DNA of 64,000 nt, taken from the NCBI GenBank assembly GCA_902776435.1, contig CACYQB010000017.1:1-64000 (forward strand), given 5' to 3'. Every line of letters starts with the position of its first letter. Positions within the stretch are counted from its first letter, which is position 1. The notes beneath the pieces are model-generated. The model was not told the DNA's origin. It saw only the letters and a program-made list of their open reading frames with translations, and made no database searches. This DNA comes from an uncultured Bacteroidales bacterium (GTDB lineage: Bacteria > Bacteroidota > Bacteroidia > Bacteroidales > Muribaculaceae). Shown in pieces: positions 38,076-47,097 of this stretch. The position numbers and the translations under genes were made by a program.

Positions 38076-38831
38076 ATGACGGATAAGACGGAATTAACGG
38101 AGATTACTGTAGGAACGGATACGGAGGGAACGGATATGGAAGAGGAGAAGAAAAAGAAGCCGAATGTTCATCATTATGAGGATGGGACAGCGAGCTCGCT
38201 ACGCAGGAGGACGATGTACACTGAGCTGCGTTTCTATCAGCGTAGCGATGTGCTGTATCAGTTGACTCAGGTGTTTGTTCATCGCTTCTTGAAACCTTAT
38301 GGTGACAGAACTGTGGACCAAATGGTGCAAGCGGCACGCAGCTGCAAACAGAATATCGTGGAGGGTAGCAGCGATGGGGAGATTTCACTGGAGAGTGAGT
38401 TGAAATTACTGGGTTTTGCACGTGGCAGCAATAAGGAATTGCTGGAAGATTATTTGGATTATATCAAGCGCAAAGGCTACACTGAGTGGTATGGCACCCA
38501 TCCCCGATTTAAGGCCCTGCATGACTTTTGCAGCAAACACTACATGTTTGAGGACTACAAGGATCTTCTGCCCATGATGAGCGATGAAGAAATGGCGAAC
38601 GTGGCCATCTGCCTGTGCCACCAAGTGGATGCGGCAATGAACAAGTACATCGAGAGGAAAGACCGTGAATTCACAACCGAGGGCGGCGTGCGCGAACGCA
38701 TGACTGCCGCACGACTGGATCAACGCGGGACCCAAAAGGAAATAATCGAGCGTCAAGCCCAGGAAATCGCTGCCCTCAAGCAGGAAATCGCAAGGCTAAA
38801 TGCCTTGCTTGAACAGAAAGGACGGACTTGA
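38076..38831 (+). CDS. Four-helix-bundle (S23/Avd-like) protein with repeat-coded N-terminus
   Basis: A 251-aa cytosolic protein. Residues 1-22 are Thr-Asp/Glu-x repeats (MTDKTELTEITVGTDTEGTD) coded by 9-bp ACGGANNNN units. Residues about 45-140 form the four-helix bundle of the S23/ribosomal intervening-sequence protein family (LRFYQRSDVLYQLTQVF, DQMVQAARSCKQNIVEGSSD, LLGFARGSNKELLEDYLDY). A further helical suffix and a C-terminal coiled coil (AQEIAALKQEIARLNALLEQ) follow. The bundle is related to the Avd protein of diversity-generating retroelements, but no reverse transcriptase is nearby. The same 9-bp repeats resume at its stop codon. Function unknown. Confidence 0.8.
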   Translation: MTDKTELTEITVGTDTEGTDMEEEKKKKPNVHHYEDGTASSLRRRTMYTELRFYQRSDVLYQLTQVFVHRFLKPYGDRTVDQMVQAARSCKQNIVEGSSDGEISLESELKLLGFARGSNKELLEDYLDYIKRKGYTEWYGTHPRFKALHDFCSKHYMFEDYKDLLPMMSDEEMANVAICLCHQVDAAMNKYIERKDREFTTEGGVRERMTAARLDQRGTQKEIIERQAQEIAALKQEIARLNALLEQKGRT

Positions 38832-38990
38832 CGGAGATAACGGATTTTACGGAGGTAACGGATTTCACGGAAAATACGGAGAGAACGGACTTTACGGATT
38901 TAACGGAAGAAACGGAGGGACGGGTGATGCCGTTTCCTCCGTTTTATCTGTTATTTCCGTTTTATCTGTTATTTCCGTTTTATCCGTTAG
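38822..38990. repeat. Inverted arrays of 9-bp ACGGANNNN repeats
   Basis: About ten tandem ACGGANNNN units (38822 to about 38924) followed by about six units of the complementary TCCGTNNNN type (about 38934-38990), able to fold into a long hairpin between convergent genes. The array overlaps the last codons of both the four-helix-bundle gene and ddl. Confidence 0.85.
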
Positions 38991-39988
38991 AACTGGTTCT
39001 CGACGATGTCGGTGAGGACGTCGGTGAGGGAGAGGCCGGCGGCGCGGACTTGCTGGGGGATGAAACTGGTGGCGGTCATGCCGGGGGTGGTGTTGATTTC
39101 CAGCAGGTTGATGTGGTCAGTGCCGTCAGGATTCTTGGTGATAATGAAGTCGATGCGGATGATGCCGTTGCAGTGCAAGATGTCGTAGATGCGCGATGTT
39201 TCGGCCTGCAGGGCGGCGGTCAATTCGTCGCTGATACGGGCAGGGGTGATTTCCTCCACCTGGCCGTTGTACTTGGCGTCATAGTCAAAGAATTCGTTAT
39301 CGGTAACCACCTCGGTCACGGGGAAGACCACTGACTTCTCCTTGGTCTTGTAGCAGCCCACGGTTACCTCGGTGCCGTCCAGGAAACGCTCGATCATCAC
39401 GTTGTCGCACTGCTTGAAGGCAAACTCCATGGCCTCGTCCAGCTGATCACAGCTTTTCACCTTGGTCACGCCGAAACTTGAACCGTCGGCTGTGGGCTTA
39501 ACAAAGCAGGGCATGCCCAGATAGTCCTTGACCTTCTCGGCTGTCCAGCCGTGAGGCACGCCGCGGCGCACCTGGATGCTGTCAGGGACCGAGCAGCCGA
39601 AAGCCTTCAGGTAGTTGTTCAGTGCAAACTTGTGGAAGGTGAGTGCCTCGACCAGCACGTTGCAGGTCGAGTAAGGCAAGTCAATCATGTCAAAATAACC
39701 CTGCAACACGCCATTCTCTCCTGGTGTGCCATGGATGGTGATATAGGCATAGTCAAAACGGATTTTCTCGCTGTCCTTCATGAACGAGAAGTCGTTTTTG
39801 TCGATAACAGGCTGGCGGCCGTCAGGCAGGTTGACATGCCAGTCATTCTTCCTGATCATGACGATATAGACGTTGTAACGCTCATGGTCAAAGGCCGAGT
39901 CAATACCCTGTGCCGAGCGCAGGGAAACCTCATATTCTGAGGAGTCGCCACCACAAACGATGGCTATAGTTCTCTTAGGTGAATTCAT
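38987..39988 (-). CDS. ddl: D-alanine--D-alanine ligase
   Basis: A 333-aa cytosolic ATP-grasp enzyme that makes D-Ala-D-Ala for peptidoglycan. N-terminal AIVCGGDSSEYEVSLRSA, the HGTPGENGVLQGYFDMIDLPYS segment, ATP-grasp MPCFVKPTADGSSFGV, and the C-terminal LLEINTTPGMTATSFIP with metal-binding Glu and Asn. The ATG at 39988 fits family starts; five extra upstream codons are possible. It is divergent from murF, the enzyme that uses its product. The 3' end runs into the TCCGT repeat array. Confidence 0.95.
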   Translation of the reverse strand: MNSPKRTIAIVCGGDSSEYEVSLRSAQGIDSAFDHERYNVYIVMIRKNDWHVNLPDGRQPVIDKNDFSFMKDSEKIRFDYAYITIHGTPGENGVLQGYFDMIDLPYSTCNVLVEALTFHKFALNNYLKAFGCSVPDSIQVRRGVPHGWTAEKVKDYLGMPCFVKPTADGSSFGVTKVKSCDQLDEAMEFAFKQCDNVMIERFLDGTEVTVGCYKTKEKSVVFPVTEVVTDNEFFDYDAKYNGQVEEITPARISDELTAALQAETSRIYDILHCNGIIRIDFIITKNPDGTDHINLLEINTTPGMTATSFIPQQVRAAGLSLTDVLTDIVENQF

Positions 39989-40016
39989 TTTTTGCGCACA
40001 CATTAAAATACGGGTA

Positions 40017-40024
40017 CAAAATTA
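40017..40024 (-). promoter_or_regulatory. -7 box of ddl
   Basis: TAATTTTG on the minus strand, 29 bp before the ATG; no clear -33 TTTG. Confidence 0.55.
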
Positions 40025-40046
40025 CATAAAAAATCCGCTTTTTTTG

Positions 40047-40054
40047 TACTTTTG
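40047..40054 (+). promoter_or_regulatory. -7 box of murF
   Basis: TACTTTTG 11 bp before the ATG; back-to-back with the ddl box 23 bp away. Confidence 0.55.
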
Positions 40055-40064
40055 TCGAAAATAA

Positions 40065-41390
40065 ATGAATCACAACATGGACAGCAAAGAACTTTACGCA
40101 ATCTACGAGCAACATCCTGTCATCACGACCGACAGCCGCGACTGCCCCAAGGGCAGCATCTTCATCGCCTTGAAGGGCGAAACATTTGACGGCAACCAGT
40201 TTGCCGCACAGGCCCTTGAAAAGGGATGCGCCATCGCCGTCGTTGATGACGAGCAGGTCTATAACAGTTACCAAGGAGCAGGGAAGATGATACTTGTGCC
40301 CGACTCACTCCAGGCTTACAAGGACCTGGCCCGCGAGCATCGTCGCCGCTTCGATATCCCCGTCATCGGCATCACAGGCACTAACGGCAAGACGACGACC
40401 AAGGAACTCGTGAATGCCGTCCTCACCGAGCGCTATGACGGAATGGCCACCGAGGGTAACTTCAACAACGACGTGGGTGTGCCCAAGACGCTGCTCCGCT
40501 TGAGCGTCATGGACGAGATCGCCGTCATTGAGATGGGCGCCAGTCACCCAGGTGACATCAAGACGCTTGCCGAGACCGCCGAGCCGACCTGCGGCCTGAT
40601 CACCAACGTGGGCAAGGCACACTTGCAGGGCTTCGGTTCACTGGAGGGTGTCATCCACACCAAGGGGGAGTTGTATGATTTTCTGGCAACCCAAGAGGAC
40701 AGTGTCATCTTTATCAACGCCGATAATGAGCACCTGATGAGTATTCTGCCCAAGAACGTCAAGGCCGAGTACTATACCCGCGACGAAAGCAAGCCTGGAG
40801 CATCGGTTTACGGCCAAATCATAGCCTGTGACCCGTTCTTGCGCCTGAAATGGCGCCAAGGCGACGGCGAGTGGCACGAGGTAACGACGCACCTCGTGGG
40901 CAGTTATAATCTGGACAACGCTCTTGCAGCGGTTACTGTAGGTCTTCACTTTGACGTGACACCTGAACAGATTTGCCATGCGATAGAGAACTACGTGCCC
41001 TCCAACAACCGTTCCCAACTCACTGAGACACCCCACAACCACCTGATTGTGGATGCCTATAACGCCAACCCCACCTCGATGGCCGCTGCACTGGACAACT
41101 TCAGTCTGATGGAAGTGAGTCCCAAGATGGCTATCCTGGGCGAGATGCGCGAATTGGGCGACAGCAGCCGCGAGGAGCACGAGCGCATTGTCGAGAAGTT
41201 GAAGGGTTGCCCATTTGACGAAGTTTGGCTCGTGGGCCAGGAGTTCAGGGATATCGACTGTCCGTTCCGCAAATTTGATGACGTGGAGCAGGTCAAGGCC
41301 GCCATTGCCGCCAACCGCCCCGAAGGCCGTTACATCCTCATCAAGGGCTCCAACGGCACCCGCCTGTTCCAACTCCCTGAATTACTATAA
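40065..41390 (+). CDS. murF: UDP-MurNAc-tripeptide--D-Ala-D-Ala ligase
   Basis: A 441-aa cytosolic Mur ligase that adds D-Ala-D-Ala to UDP-MurNAc-tripeptide. N-terminal substrate domain (TTDSRDCPKGSIFIALKG), P-loop GITGTNGKTTTKE at about 102-114, central motifs FNNDVGVPKT, EMGASHPGDI and ITNVGKAHL, and the C-terminal domain with VDAYNANPTSM and GEMRELGDSSREEH. Start at the first ATG, 11 bp after the -7 box; the ATG at 40077 is an alternative. Divergent from ddl, which makes its substrate, and followed by a strong terminator. Confidence 0.96.
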   Translation: MNHNMDSKELYAIYEQHPVITTDSRDCPKGSIFIALKGETFDGNQFAAQALEKGCAIAVVDDEQVYNSYQGAGKMILVPDSLQAYKDLAREHRRRFDIPVIGITGTNGKTTTKELVNAVLTERYDGMATEGNFNNDVGVPKTLLRLSVMDEIAVIEMGASHPGDIKTLAETAEPTCGLITNVGKAHLQGFGSLEGVIHTKGELYDFLATQEDSVIFINADNEHLMSILPKNVKAEYYTRDESKPGASVYGQIIACDPFLRLKWRQGDGEWHEVTTHLVGSYNLDNALAAVTVGLHFDVTPEQICHAIENYVPSNNRSQLTETPHNHLIVDAYNANPTSMAAALDNFSLMEVSPKMAILGEMRELGDSSREEHERIVEKLKGCPFDEVWLVGQEFRDIDCPFRKFDDVEQVKAAIAANRPEGRYILIKGSNGTRLFQLPELL

Positions 41391-41412
41391 TTCAGCAGAT
41401 ATTATCACCATG

Positions 41413-41455
41413 CTGCCCCGATCGACTCAAAAACGATTGGGGCAGTTGTTGTTTT
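41413..41455 (+). terminator. Intrinsic terminator of murF
   Basis: Stem CTGCCCCGATCG/CGATTGGGGCAG (one G-U pair) followed by TTGTTGTTTT. Confidence 0.88.
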
Positions 41456-41526
41456 CTGCGGTCTTCACCAGGATAGACAAACAGCGCTCATTTTCAGCAT
41501 CACGCGCTTGCAAAACACAACTTATT

Positions 41527-41558
41527 GTTGCAATTAAGTTTTATTTTGTGTATATTTG
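41527..41558 (+). promoter_or_regulatory. Promoter of the 1187-aa scaffold-like gene
   Basis: -33 GTTG (41527-41530), 20-nt spacer, -7 TATATTTG (41551-41558), 54 bp before the ATG. Confidence 0.7.
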
Positions 41559-41612
41559 CACCCATCTAGCAAAATATTCCACTCAAATAATAACTTAAAA
41601 ACCTAGCCGACA

Positions 41613-44600
41613 ATGAAGAATTATTACCTACCCGTCGTACTATTGCTCCTGGCACTGATGATGCCAGTCACAGCAAGCGCCTACGACTTTGAAGTCGATG
41701 GCATCTATTACAACAAGAACGGGACTGAAGCGACCGTGACCTACAAAGAATTAAAGTACCTTTCTTATAGAGACACGGTCATCATTCCCTCAACAGTCAC
41801 CTATCTAGACACAACCTATACGGTTACGGCAATTGGCAACAACGCCTTTGAGAATTGCTCTACCCTGCGTAAAGTGACTATCCCTAATACGGTCAAAGAC
41901 ATTCAAGAAAGGGCTTTCATGGGTTGTTCCCTGCTTTCCAGTGTCTTTTTACCATCGTCTATCAGAACAATCGGACCTCGTGCATTCCAAAATTGCACCC
42001 GCATGGATAACCCTCATTTAACTAATGTCACATCCATCGGTAATATGGCGTTTTACAATTCCAACATACGGGGAGTCTATGTACCAAAGACCCTCACTTC
42101 GATAGGAAACGAGGCGTTCGGTCATTGTGAAATCTATTGGATTGAAGTCTATGAAGGGAATCCGGTATATGATTCAAGAGAAGATTGCAATGCCATCATT
42201 GAGACAGCGACTAACACGATTGTTGTAGGATGCGAAAGCACCACCGTTCCCAATACGGTCACAACAATCGGTGAACGTTCATTCTCAGGCTGTGAAGGCT
42301 TGACCGAATTAGTCCTTCCCAATTCAGTGACTACCATCGGCAGTTGGGCTTTCTATGAATGCTCCAATTTTAGGACAATCAACTTGCCCAATTCGTTGAC
42401 AACCATCAAGAATTCTGCCTTCTGTTATTGCCGTTCACTTGATAACATTGTCATCCCATTCTCTGTCACCGAGTTGGGTGTAGGCGCGTTCTTTGGCTGC
42501 AGCGCGTTAAACAAAATCACTATCCCCTATTCCATTACCAAGATTGGGGACGCCGTTTTTCAGGACTGTTCTGGGCTCACCAGTGTCACCATTCCTAATT
42601 CTGTAACATATATTGATTCACGAGCTTTTCAGAACTGTATCAGCCTCACCCATATCGAAATTCCCAACACAGTAACTTATTTGGGAGAATATGCTTTCAG
42701 TGGGTGTTACAAGCTGGAAGAGGTCGTTGTGCCCAATTCTGTCACTGCTATCGGGGAATGTGTTTTCAGTCAATGCAGATCATTGAAGCACATCACCTTG
42801 CCCGAACACATCACAGTGATCCCGCGCTGGACATTCAATAGCTGCTACTCTCTTGCCAGCATTAATCTACATGAGGGTTTAACAACCATCGGTTATGGCG
42901 CTTTCAGCCAATGTGAATCATTAACCAATCTGACCATACCCAGCACAGTGAATTCTATTGACGGCTGGGCTTTCAGTCAGTGCTCCAGCTTGAAATCCTT
43001 TATTTATAATGCCGTTAATTGCCCCACCATCGGACAAAGCGCCATGTACCATACCATGGACGAGTTCATCATCGGTGATGGTGTAGAGTGTATTCCGGCA
43101 GGCTTGTACTCGTTTGACCTCGGGGACAGGATTTTGCATTTACCCAATAGTGTGAAGGTGATTCAAGCCGGGGCCCTGAAAGGCAAAGCAGCAGCCGTTG
43201 TTATCGGGAACAACATCGAGGAAATCGGTGTAGGCGCATTTTCCAAGGACATCCCCGACGCCTATGCCACCAGCCCCACTCCCCTTCCCTGTTCGGCTGG
43301 CGCATTTATCAACCCGCAAGTGCTTTATGTGCCCGTCGGCAGCAGGAACCTATACCTTGAAGCCGAAGGCTGGAATGAATTTCCTACCATTATCGAGCAA
43401 GACTACATCCGTGCAACCGATCTCAATCTGGATGCAAGCCAGATCACCTTACAGAAAGGGACCACGCACATACTCCATGCCACCACACAACCCGCTGATG
43501 CAATCACACAGACCTTTTCCTGGATAAGCCTGGACGAGAGTATTGCCACCGTCGATGACTTGGGCCTTGTCACTGCAATAGGTCCTGGAGAAACGGATAT
43601 CCTCGTTTATTTTGACAACCTCAAGGCTGTCTGCCATGTGGTCGTACCCGCTACGCTTGGCGAAAGCATCTCCTTCAACCATGACCACCTGTCGATGACC
43701 ATCGGTGAAACCGCAAGCCTCATCGCTACGATTCTGCCCGAGAGCACAGACAATCAGCGCGTCGAGTGGATTATTCCCCAGAATGAGATTCTCATGACGC
43801 AAGAGACCAACGACAACACCCTCGACATTGCCGCATTGCACAAGGGACGCGTCGTTATTACCGCACGCACGACAGACAGCAGCAATCTGAGCGCATCCTG
43901 CGAAGTCAGAGTGCTGGATGCCGGAGGAGAAGATGCGTTCTACATACATGACATGTCGGCATTGCACGGCGATACCATTATCGTACCCGTTGCCATGTCA
44001 TCGACCGAACCCATCTTTGCCTTCCAAACCGACATTTATCTGCCCAATGGCTTTACCATCGTGACTGACGAGGATGACGAGTATGTCATCACTCCTTCAG
44101 GACGTCTGACCAGCGACCATGTCCTCATGACCGACAATATGGGTGATGGCGCTGTGCGTGTGATTTGTTACTCTTCCAACGAGAGGGTTATCGGCGGCGA
44201 CAATGGTGAAGACCTGTTCTATATCACGGTAGCCGTTCCTGATAACGCTGTCGGGAACTATGACCTCAACTTGAGAAATTCTTTATTGACGACCAACCTG
44301 TTCCAGGAATTGAGCATTCCTGATGTGACTGCCACCATCCAAGTCAAGGCCTTCCTGCCTGGTGATGCCAACGATAGCCGAGCCGTCTCGGTATCCGACA
44401 TCGTCACCACAGCCCAATACATGCTTGACAGGAATCCCAGTCCGTTCATCTTTGAGGCCGCCGACATGAACGGCGATGGCAATATAACCGTGACGGACAT
44501 CATGATGATTGCCCACATCATCCTCTATCCCAATATGGATGCACCCAGACATGCGCCTGCTCTCATGGACAATAGCGACTGCATGAGTGGTGAAGCCCTC

Positions 44601-45176
44601 ACGCTCAAGCCGGGTGATGCCCGCACGGTGAGCATTGCACTCGACAACGAGATGACCTACTGTGCATTCCAGCTCGACCTGCAACTGCCCGACGGGCTGA
44701 CGGCAAGCAATTTTGCATTGACCGACCGCGCTGGCAACCACGCCTTCGATATGGACAACATCGGTAACGGCAAGATTCGCGTCCTGTGCTACTCCATCCA
44801 GTTCGAGCCCATCAGTGGCAATAGCGGGGCACTGCTGACCTTTGATGTAACGGCCAATAATGACGTCACGGGAGACATTACCGTGGACAATATCGAACTC
44901 GTCACCACCACTTGCCAGACCGCCCTGCTGGATGGATTTGCCATCGGTGTGAACAAGTCCAGTGCCGTCAACGAGATAACTGCCAACGTGAAGATCTATA
45001 GCGACGGGCACAATATCATCATCGAGACACCCGTAGCAACGACGGCAACAGTCAGCGACATTGCCGGACACACAAGCAGCATCGAACTGACTGCCGGCCG
45101 CAACACTATCCCCACCAACGGCGGATTCCACTTCGTTACCGTCAATGGCCAGTCCGCGAAACTGTTGACAAAATAA
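41613..45176 (+). CDS. Scaffold-like surface protein: BspA LRR, Ig-like, cohesin-like, dockerin, cohesin-like, T9SS sorting domain
   Basis: An 1187-aa secreted protein. Signal peptide (YYLPVVLLLLALMMPVTASA), BspA/LRR_5 repeats of about 23 residues from about 55 to 530 (unit like VTIPNSVTYIDSRAFQNC), two Ig-like/BIG2 domains (about 600-770), cohesin-like domain 1 (about 775-910, GDTIIVPVAMSSTEPIFAFQTD), dockerin (about 916-975; loops DANDSRAVSVSD and DMNGDGNITVTD), cohesin-like domain 2 (about 990-1110, GDARTVSIALDNEMTYCAFQLD), and a T9SS type A-like sorting domain (about 1118-1187) ending GFHFVTVNGQSAKLLTK. It would be exported by the T9SS and anchored at the surface, able to offer two cohesin-like sites. 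The first dockerin loop has Ser/Arg where Asp/Gly are usual, so Ca binding there may be weak. Confidence 0.87.
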   Translation: MKNYYLPVVLLLLALMMPVTASAYDFEVDGIYYNKNGTEATVTYKELKYLSYRDTVIIPSTVTYLDTTYTVTAIGNNAFENCSTLRKVTIPNTVKDIQERAFMGCSLLSSVFLPSSIRTIGPRAFQNCTRMDNPHLTNVTSIGNMAFYNSNIRGVYVPKTLTSIGNEAFGHCEIYWIEVYEGNPVYDSREDCNAIIETATNTIVVGCESTTVPNTVTTIGERSFSGCEGLTELVLPNSVTTIGSWAFYECSNFRTINLPNSLTTIKNSAFCYCRSLDNIVIPFSVTELGVGAFFGCSALNKITIPYSITKIGDAVFQDCSGLTSVTIPNSVTYIDSRAFQNCISLTHIEIPNTVTYLGEYAFSGCYKLEEVVVPNSVTAIGECVFSQCRSLKHITLPEHITVIPRWTFNSCYSLASINLHEGLTTIGYGAFSQCESLTNLTIPSTVNSIDGWAFSQCSSLKSFIYNAVNCPTIGQSAMYHTMDEFIIGDGVECIPAGLYSFDLGDRILHLPNSVKVIQAGALKGKAAAVVIGNNIEEIGVGAFSKDIPDAYATSPTPLPCSAGAFINPQVLYVPVGSRNLYLEAEGWNEFPTIIEQDYIRATDLNLDASQITLQKGTTHILHATTQPADAITQTFSWISLDESIATVDDLGLVTAIGPGETDILVYFDNLKAVCHVVVPATLGESISFNHDHLSMTIGETASLIATILPESTDNQRVEWIIPQNEILMTQETNDNTLDIAALHKGRVVITARTTDSSNLSASCEVRVLDAGGEDAFYIHDMSALHGDTIIVPVAMSSTEPIFAFQTDIYLPNGFTIVTDEDDEYVITPSGRLTSDHVLMTDNMGDGAVRVICYSSNERVIGGDNGEDLFYITVAVPDNAVGNYDLNLRNSLLTTNLFQELSIPDVTATIQVKAFLPGDANDSRAVSVSDIVTTAQYMLDRNPSPFIFEAADMNGDGNITVTDIMMIAHIILYPNMDAPRHAPALMDNSDCMSGEALTLKPGDARTVSIALDNEMTYCAFQLDLQLPDGLTASNFALTDRAGNHAFDMDNIGNGKIRVLCYSIQFEPISGNSGALLTFDVTANNDVTGDITVDNIELVTTTCQTALLDGFAIGVNKSSAVNEITANVKIYSDGHNIIIETPVATTATVSDIAGHTSSIELTAGRNTIPTNGGFHFVTVNGQSAKLLTK

Positions 45177-45200
45177 CGAGGCATCAGGTATTCAATCATG

Positions 45201-45311
45201 TAATGTGAGTTCGATGAAGATATTTACGATGATTCAAAGCGGCAATTACTCCCCTCTCACCCTAGAAAGGGATTTGAGTGCCAGCACATTGTTTTCATCG
45301 AACTCACATTA
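45201..45311. repeat. 111-bp inverted-repeat element (MITE- or inverton-like)
   Basis: Perfect 18-bp inverted repeats TAATGTGAGTTCGATGAA at 45201-45218 and 45294-45311 enclose 75 bp that also contain a small CCCT/AGGG fold. The ends read TA...TA, compatible with a TA target duplication. No promoter box is visible inside. Confidence 0.7.
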
Positions 45312-45346
45312 TTAATTATTAATTTATTAAAAGATGATTTAGGAAA

Positions 45347-45997
45347 ATGAAAAGATTATTGTTATTGAGCATGATGTTTAGGGTAGCACTGTGGGGTGCA
45401 GCTACCGACCGTTTTTATATAGAAGATTTCTCCATTTCCCCTGGTGAGACGCGCACGGTGAGTATCCTGCTGGACAACGAGGCGGAATATACCGCCTTCC
45501 AGTGTGACGTCTGCCTGCCCGAGGGATTGACAGCGAGCAATTTCGCGTTGACCAACCGCAAAGCCTCCAATCACACCTTCTCGACAAGTGTACTCGGTGA
45601 AGGGAGTGCCTACAGGCTCCTCTCCTACTCACTCAACCTCAAGCCCTACAGCGGCAACAGCGGTGCACTCGTGACCTTTGACATCACAGCGGGAGAAGAT
45701 TTCGTTGAAAGCGCAACGATTAGATTGCGTAACGTGGAGTTCACCACAACGGCAGGTGCCGAAATCCCTTTTAGCAATGAGCAGTGCACGGTGACGTATG
45801 TTGCTGCAAGCAAAAAAGGAGATGTGAACAATGACGGCAAAGTCACCATCAGTGATGTGACCGCGCTCATCGACTATCTGCTGGGTGGTGATGAGAGCCA
45901 GATTAACCTGGGCAATGCGGATGTAAACGATAGCCAGGGCATCACCATCGCCGACGTCACCGCACTCATTGACTTGCTGCTCTCCAACGGCGCATAA
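45347..45997 (+). CDS. Small secreted cohesin-like/dockerin protein
   Basis: A 216-aa paralogue of the protein at 35589. Signal peptide-like start MKRLLLLSMMFRVALWGAA, cohesin-like domain about 24-150 (SPGETRTVSILLDN, YTAFQCDVCLPEGL, YSGNSGALVTFDI), and a C-terminal dockerin about 158-214 with loops DVNNDGKVTISD and DVNDSQGITIAD. The second loop has an extra residue (Ser-Gln) that may disturb one Ca site. Its cohesin-like domain is most like the second cohesin-like domain of the large protein just upstream, as if derived by duplication. It is separated from that gene by the 111-bp inverted-repeat element. Confidence 0.83.
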   Translation: MKRLLLLSMMFRVALWGAATDRFYIEDFSISPGETRTVSILLDNEAEYTAFQCDVCLPEGLTASNFALTNRKASNHTFSTSVLGEGSAYRLLSYSLNLKPYSGNSGALVTFDITAGEDFVESATIRLRNVEFTTTAGAEIPFSNEQCTVTYVAASKKGDVNNDGKVTISDVTALIDYLLGGDESQINLGNADVNDSQGITIADVTALIDLLLSNGA

Positions 45998-46063
45998 CAA
46001 GTTAGCTTGCAAGGGACAACTCTAGAACAAGGATTGCTTGTTTGAGTATTTAGTCTGCTGACT

Positions 46064-46095
46064 CTTGGTAAAAAGATGGAAAGTTGCTACATTTG
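46064..46095 (+). promoter_or_regulatory. Promoter of the GT2-SusA-like unit
   Basis: -33 CTTG (46064-46067), 20-nt spacer, -7 TACATTTG (46088-46095). Confidence 0.7.
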
Positions 46096-46128
46096 CGGAT
46101 AGAAAAGAAAAAACAGGTAACTTAATCC

Positions 46129-47076
46129 ATGATGAAGAAAATATCCATTCTGATTCCTTGCTATAATGAGGAGCAATCATTGCCACTATTGTATCCTGAG
46201 TTAAAAAAACTCATGGAATCAAATAGCGGCTATGAGTGGGAACTCATGTTTGTCAATGACGGCAGCAAAGATAATACCCTTGAGGAACTGAAAGAATTAA
46301 GAGAGACAGACACCAGGGTAAACTATATCGATTTGTCACGCAACTTCGGCAAAGAAACGGCCATGTTGGCTGGTTTTGACTATGTAACAGGAGATTGCAC
46401 GGTCATCATCGATGCCGACCTGCAGCATCCCCCTACGTTGATTCCCGATATGATCAAACTGTGGGAAGAAGGATATGAGGATGTGTATGCCAAGCGCAAG
46501 TCAAGGGGCAAGGAGAGCTGGCTGCGCAAGCGTCTGTCACTGCAGTTCTATAAGTTGCTGCAGAGTTCATCACGATTTGACGTACTGCAGAACGTGGGCG
46601 ATTTCCGGCTCTTGGACCGCAAGTGCATCAAAGCGCTGAAGAAGCTGCGCGAAAGTGAACGATACACCAAGGGCATGTATTGCTGGATCGGATTCAAGAA
46701 GAAAGAGATTGAATTTGACCAGGGCGACCGGGTTGCAGGTGAATCATCCTGGAATTATCACCAACTGTTCTCGCTGGCGATTGACGGCATCACATCATTC
46801 ACCAATGTTCCGTTGCGCATTTCAACCATCACGGGCATCATCGTCTCGATGCTGGCCTTCCTATACATGGCTTGGGTTTTCATCAATGCCCTCATTTGGG
46901 GAGATCCCGTGCAGGGCTACCCCACCCTTGTGACACTCATCCTGTTCCTGGGTGGAGTTCAACTGTTATCGCTAGGCATCATCGGCGAATACATTGGCCG
47001 CATCTATAACGAGACCAAAAACCGGCCTAACTACCTGGTCCGTGATTTTAACGGCAACACTGATATCGATCCGTAA
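46129..47076 (+). CDS. Polyprenyl-phosphate glycosyltransferase, GT2 (GtrB/DPM1-like)
   Basis: A 315-aa membrane-anchored GT-A enzyme. Cytosolic GT2 domain (KISILIPCYNEEQSLPLLYPEL, FVNDGSKDNTLEEL, DADLQHPP with the DxD motif, RVAGESSWN) followed by two C-terminal transmembrane helices (about 235-260 and 275-300). It probably moves glucose or another sugar from a nucleotide donor to undecaprenyl phosphate for later surface glycan modification. SusA-like GH13 follows 21 bp downstream, likely in the same transcript. Confidence 0.92.
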   Translation: MMKKISILIPCYNEEQSLPLLYPELKKLMESNSGYEWELMFVNDGSKDNTLEELKELRETDTRVNYIDLSRNFGKETAMLAGFDYVTGDCTVIIDADLQHPPTLIPDMIKLWEEGYEDVYAKRKSRGKESWLRKRLSLQFYKLLQSSSRFDVLQNVGDFRLLDRKCIKALKKLRESERYTKGMYCWIGFKKKEIEFDQGDRVAGESSWNYHQLFSLAIDGITSFTNVPLRISTITGIIVSMLAFLYMAWVFINALIWGDPVQGYPTLVTLILFLGGVQLLSLGIIGEYIGRIYNETKNRPNYLVRDFNGNTDIDP

Positions 47077-47097
47077 AGTAATTCTATATAACCAAAA

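Noticed and set aside
38822-38990. Repeat array as a CRISPR
   Set aside because: Units are 9 bp with no spacers of 25-40 bp, and no cas genes are present.
38828-39334. Open frame of Thr-Glu/Asp-x repeats running into ddl antisense
   Set aside because: It starts with TTG inside the 9-bp repeat array and continues as the antisense of ddl; noted as a repeat trace, not a gene.
45201-45311. Invertible promoter controlling the cohesin-dockerin gene
   Set aside because: No TAnnTTTG box in either orientation inside the element and no invertase gene in the window; kept only as an inverted-repeat element.
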